Positions 6,318-7,715 of a stretch of DNA of 7,715 nucleotides are shown piece by piece (the first letter of the stretch is position 1; every line of letters starts with the position of its first letter). This stretch comes from Sulfurovum sp. (GTDB taxonomy: Bacteria; Campylobacterota; Campylobacteria; Campylobacterales; Sulfurovaceae). The stretch covers positions 1 through 7,715 of the forward strand of contig JAGGRU010000223.1 of NCBI GenBank assembly GCA_021159425.1, read 5' to 3'. Made by a program: the position numbers and the translations under genes. The notes beneath the pieces were generated by a model. That model saw nothing but the letters and a program-made list of their open reading frames with translations. It ran no database searches and was not told where the DNA came from.

Positions 6318-6394
6318 TGGTACACCCATTAGGATTCGAACCTAAGACCCTCGCCTTAGAAGGGCGATGCTCTATCCAGCTGAGCTATGGGTGC
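6318..6394 (-). tRNA. tRNA-Arg (anticodon TCT)
   Basis: On the - strand, the anticodon loop CTTCTAA on stem TCGCC/GGCGA gives anticodon TCT, for AGA and AGG codons, the main arginine codons in low-GC genomes. The acceptor stem GCACCCA/TGGGTGT includes a G1-U72 wobble at its end, then A73 and an encoded CCA. GGTTCGAATCC is the T-loop region. Spacing to tRNA-Leu is 32 bases. Confidence 0.97.
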
Positions 6395-6434
6395 ACTAAA
6401 TATAATAATAAATAACATTCTTAATTTTATTAAA

Positions 6435-6511
6435 TGGTACGCCTGAGAGGACTCGAACCTCTAACCCTCAGATCCGAAGTCTGATGCTCTATCCAATTGA
6501 GCCACAAGCGC
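6435..6511 (-). tRNA. tRNA-Arg (anticodon TCG)
   Basis: On the - strand, the anticodon loop CTTCGGA on stem TCAGA/TCTGA gives anticodon TCG, for CGN codons (mainly CGA and CGG). The acceptor stem GCGCTTG/CAGGCGT again ends in a G1-U72 wobble and has a second U5-G68 wobble, followed by A73 and CCA. GGTTCGAGTCC is the T-loop region. Many bacteria read CGN with an ACG (inosine) tRNA plus CCG, so a TCG species adds information on codon reading in this organism. Confidence 0.96.
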
Positions 6512-6550
6512 TTCAACTTATAGAGTGGTTACACGATTAATTACTAAATA

Positions 6551-6627
6551 TGGGGTAGGCGACGGGACTCGAACCCGCGACAACCAGTACCACAAACTGG
6601 CGCTCTACCAACTGAACTACGCCTACC
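6551..6627 (-). tRNA. tRNA-His (anticodon GTG)
   Basis: On the - strand, the anticodon loop TTGTGGT on stem CCAGT/ACTGG gives anticodon GTG. The acceptor stem has eight pairs (GGTAGGCG/CGCCTACC): the extra G-1 is encoded in the DNA and pairs with C73, the identity mark of bacterial tRNA-His. An encoded CCA follows. Spacing to the neighbouring tRNAs is 39 and 40 bases. Confidence 0.97.
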
Positions 6628-6667
6628 ATATGTAAGTATTACTTATTATTAAATGTTAAATATCTAG

Positions 6668-6744
6668 TGGTCGGAGTGAAAGGACTCGAACCTTCGACCC
6701 CCTGGTCCCAAACCAGGTGCGCTACCAGACTGCGCTACACTCCG
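6668..6744 (-). tRNA. tRNA-Pro (anticodon TGG)
   Basis: On the - strand, the anticodon loop TTTGGGA on stem CCTGG/CCAGG gives anticodon TGG, able to read all CCN codons when modified at U34. The acceptor stem CGGAGTG/CACTCCG starts with the C1-G72 pair typical of bacterial tRNA-Pro, followed by A73 and an encoded CCA. It is the first gene of the operon, downstream of a consensus promoter. Confidence 0.97.
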
Positions 6745-6783
6745 TACCTAAAACCAATTACATCAGATGTAAAATGGAGTGCA

Positions 6784-6812
6784 ATTATAGTCAAAAGGTT
6801 TCCATTTGTCAA
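6784..6812 (-). promoter_or_regulatory. Consensus sigma-70 promoter of the tRNA operon
   Basis: Read on the - strand, TTGACA (6812-6807) and TATAAT (6789-6784) are both perfect hexamers with an optimal 17-base spacer (6806-6790). Upstream (about 6820-6840) lies an A/T tract that could serve as an UP element for the alpha subunit. Transcription should start near 6777, leaving a 5' leader of roughly 30 bases before tRNA-Pro. This is the strongest promoter visible in the window and fits the demand for tRNA. Confidence 0.88.
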
Positions 6813-6849
6813 TAGATATTGCAAAAAAAATAAAAAAAGTTTAATAGTC

Positions 6850-6862
6850 CCCTATTTTAGGG
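6850..6862. repeat. Small palindrome at the symporter promoter
   Basis: CCCTA (6850-6854), three Ts, TAGGG (6858-6862): a perfect 5-bp inverted repeat. It sits where the -35 element of the symporter promoter would be, about ten bases before the -10 box. It could be an operator half-site pair or chance; it is too short to be a terminator of its own. Confidence 0.3.
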
Positions 6863-6871
6863 CTTTATGTG

Positions 6872-6898
6872 TATAATATTTGAAGAAAAATTATAGGA
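6872..6898 (+). promoter_or_regulatory. -10 box and ribosome binding site of the symporter gene
   Basis: TATAAT (6872-6877) is a perfect -10 hexamer preceded by TGTG; no -35 is recognisable 17 bases upstream (CCCCTA). AGGA (6895-6898) lies seven bases before the ATG at 6906. Expected transcription start is near 6884, leaving a leader of about 22 bases. It diverges from the tRNA promoter about 60 bases away. Confidence 0.6.
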
Positions 6899-6905
6899 AT
6901 TACTA

Positions 6906-7715
6906 ATGAATAGTGTATTTGAGCAAATAAACAGCATACTTGCTTCTGTTTTCTTTTTTGATGTCTTTTTTGGACAGGTAGAAGGATCAACTATGCCTTT
7001 CATTGTTGCATGGCTGATCGTAGGTGGTGTCTTCCTTACTTTCCGTTTTGGCTTTATTAATGTACGTATGTTTGCACACTCTTACAAGATCATCACAGGG
7101 AAATACAGGACTGCCGATGATGTAGGCGAGATCACACCCTTTCAATCTTTAACCACTGCACTCTCTGCTACTGTCGGTTTAGGAAACATCGCCGGAGTTG
7201 CCATTGCCATTGCCATAGGAGGACCGGGAGCTACCTTCTGGATGATACTCGCCGGATTCTTTGGTATGACCCTTAAGTTTACCGAAGTCACACTTGCACA
7301 GATCTATCGTGAAGAGAGACCCGATGGTCGCATCATGGGTGGTGCCATGCAGTATTTGTCAAAAGGCTTGGCTTCAAAAGGACATAAAAAACTGGGCAGG
7401 GGTCTAGCCATACTCTTTTCCATCTTGGCTATTGGGGGTTCTTTTGGTGCAGGAAACGCTTTCCAGGCTTCTCAGGCATTGGGTGCCATCTCTGAACGTG
7501 TTCCATTCTTCCAAACTTATCCTATTGTTTTTGGTCTTATTATGGCTATTGTTGTCGGCTTTGTCATTATTGGGGGCATTAAACGTATTGCAACCACAGC
7601 AGAGAAAATTGTACCCGCAATGGTCATGATCTATCTTATGGCATCCATTTGGATACTTATAGCGAATGCTTCAGAGGTACCTCATGCCATTTCAATAATC
7701 TTCAATGAAGCCTTC
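6906..7715 (+). CDS. AGCS-family sodium:alanine/glycine symporter, 5' part (3' end outside window)
   Basis: An open frame of 270 codons runs from the ATG at 6906 to the window edge; family members are usually about 450-500 residues, so roughly the N-terminal half is seen. The protein is an inner-membrane secondary transporter that takes up alanine or glycine with Na+ (or H+). The family signature is clear: GEITPFQSLTTALSATVGLGNIAGVA (74-99) and GGPGATFWM (105-113), with GAGNAFQASQ (181-190) further on. These contribute to the cation and substrate sites. Hydrophobic helices lie about at 31-48, 84-104, 110-130, 166-183, 205-225 and 236-254, with a hydrophilic loop at 135-165 (EERPDGR then SKGHKKLG). 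The gene diverges from the tRNA operon and has its own promoter and AGGA site. The exact substrate cannot be told from this part. Confidence 0.95.
   Translation, partial: MNSVFEQINSILASVFFFDVFFGQVEGSTMPFIVAWLIVGGVFLTFRFGFINVRMFAHSYKIITGKYRTADDVGEITPFQSLTTALSATVGLGNIAGVAIAIAIGGPGATFWMILAGFFGMTLKFTEVTLAQIYREERPDGRIMGGAMQYLSKGLASKGHKKLGRGLAILFSILAIGGSFGAGNAFQASQALGAISERVPFFQTYPIVFGLIMAIVVGFVIIGGIKRIATTAEKIVPAMVMIYLMASIWILIANASEVPHAISIIFNEAF

Noticed and set aside
6201..6744. Repeated motif GGACTCGAACC across the region, looking like a dispersed repeat
   Set aside because: It is the shared T-arm sequence of the tRNA genes, not a mobile or CRISPR repeat.
6667..6876. 69-residue + strand frame (MVGVKGLEPSTPWSQTRCATRLRYTPY...)
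   Set aside because: It is the antisense of tRNA-Pro and its promoter. This peptide type is a well-known false annotation over tRNA genes.
7432..7629. 65-residue + strand frame inside the symporter
   Set aside because: The AGCS frame is clearly the coding one here; this is an out-of-frame shadow.

Overview
The window looks like a chromosomal segment of a free-living Campylobacterota (Epsilonproteobacteria), probably a Sulfurovum- or Sulfurimonas-like organism. The basis is low GC content, TATAAT-centred promoters with weak -35 boxes, an RNase J-KdsD-RluB-RarA gene string and the style of the proteins. The genus is inferred from protein flavour, not proven.

Left part (1-4290, + strand): a compact housekeeping string. 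It holds the 3' part of ribonuclease J (RNA decay and rRNA processing), arabinose-5-phosphate isomerase KdsD (first step of Kdo/LPS synthesis), an RsuA/RluB-type rRNA pseudouridine synthase and the AAA+ ATPase RarA/MgsA (stalled-fork repair). kdsD has its own extended -10 promoter just after a GC-rich hairpin. kdsD, rluB and rarA then follow with gaps of 25 and 3 bases, so they probably form one operon. rarA starts with TTG three bases after the rluB stop, in the same frame.

Middle (4291-6200): a small membrane-anchored protein of unknown function lies on the - strand, convergent with rarA. After a 234-base AT-rich intergenic region comes a stand-alone Fic-domain AMP transferase (DUF4172 + inhibitory helix + Fic + winged helix) on the + strand. 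Its promoter is covered by two tandem 28-bp dyad-symmetric boxes, 33 bp apart centre to centre. They look like operators for autoregulation by the protein's own C-terminal winged helix. This is the most interesting feature of the window.

Right part (6201-7715): five tRNA genes on the - strand, transcribed in the order Pro(TGG), His(GTG), Arg(TCG), Arg(TCT), Leu(TAG). They are served by a textbook sigma-70 promoter (TTGACA-17-TATAAT) behind an A/T tract. Diverging from them on the + strand is the 5' part (270 codons) of an AGCS-family sodium:alanine/glycine symporter, cut by the window edge.

I see no CRISPR array, insertion sequence, integrase, phage gene or rRNA. The fic gene sits between housekeeping genes and the 3' end of a tRNA array, a typical place for acquired genes, but no attachment-site duplication is visible.
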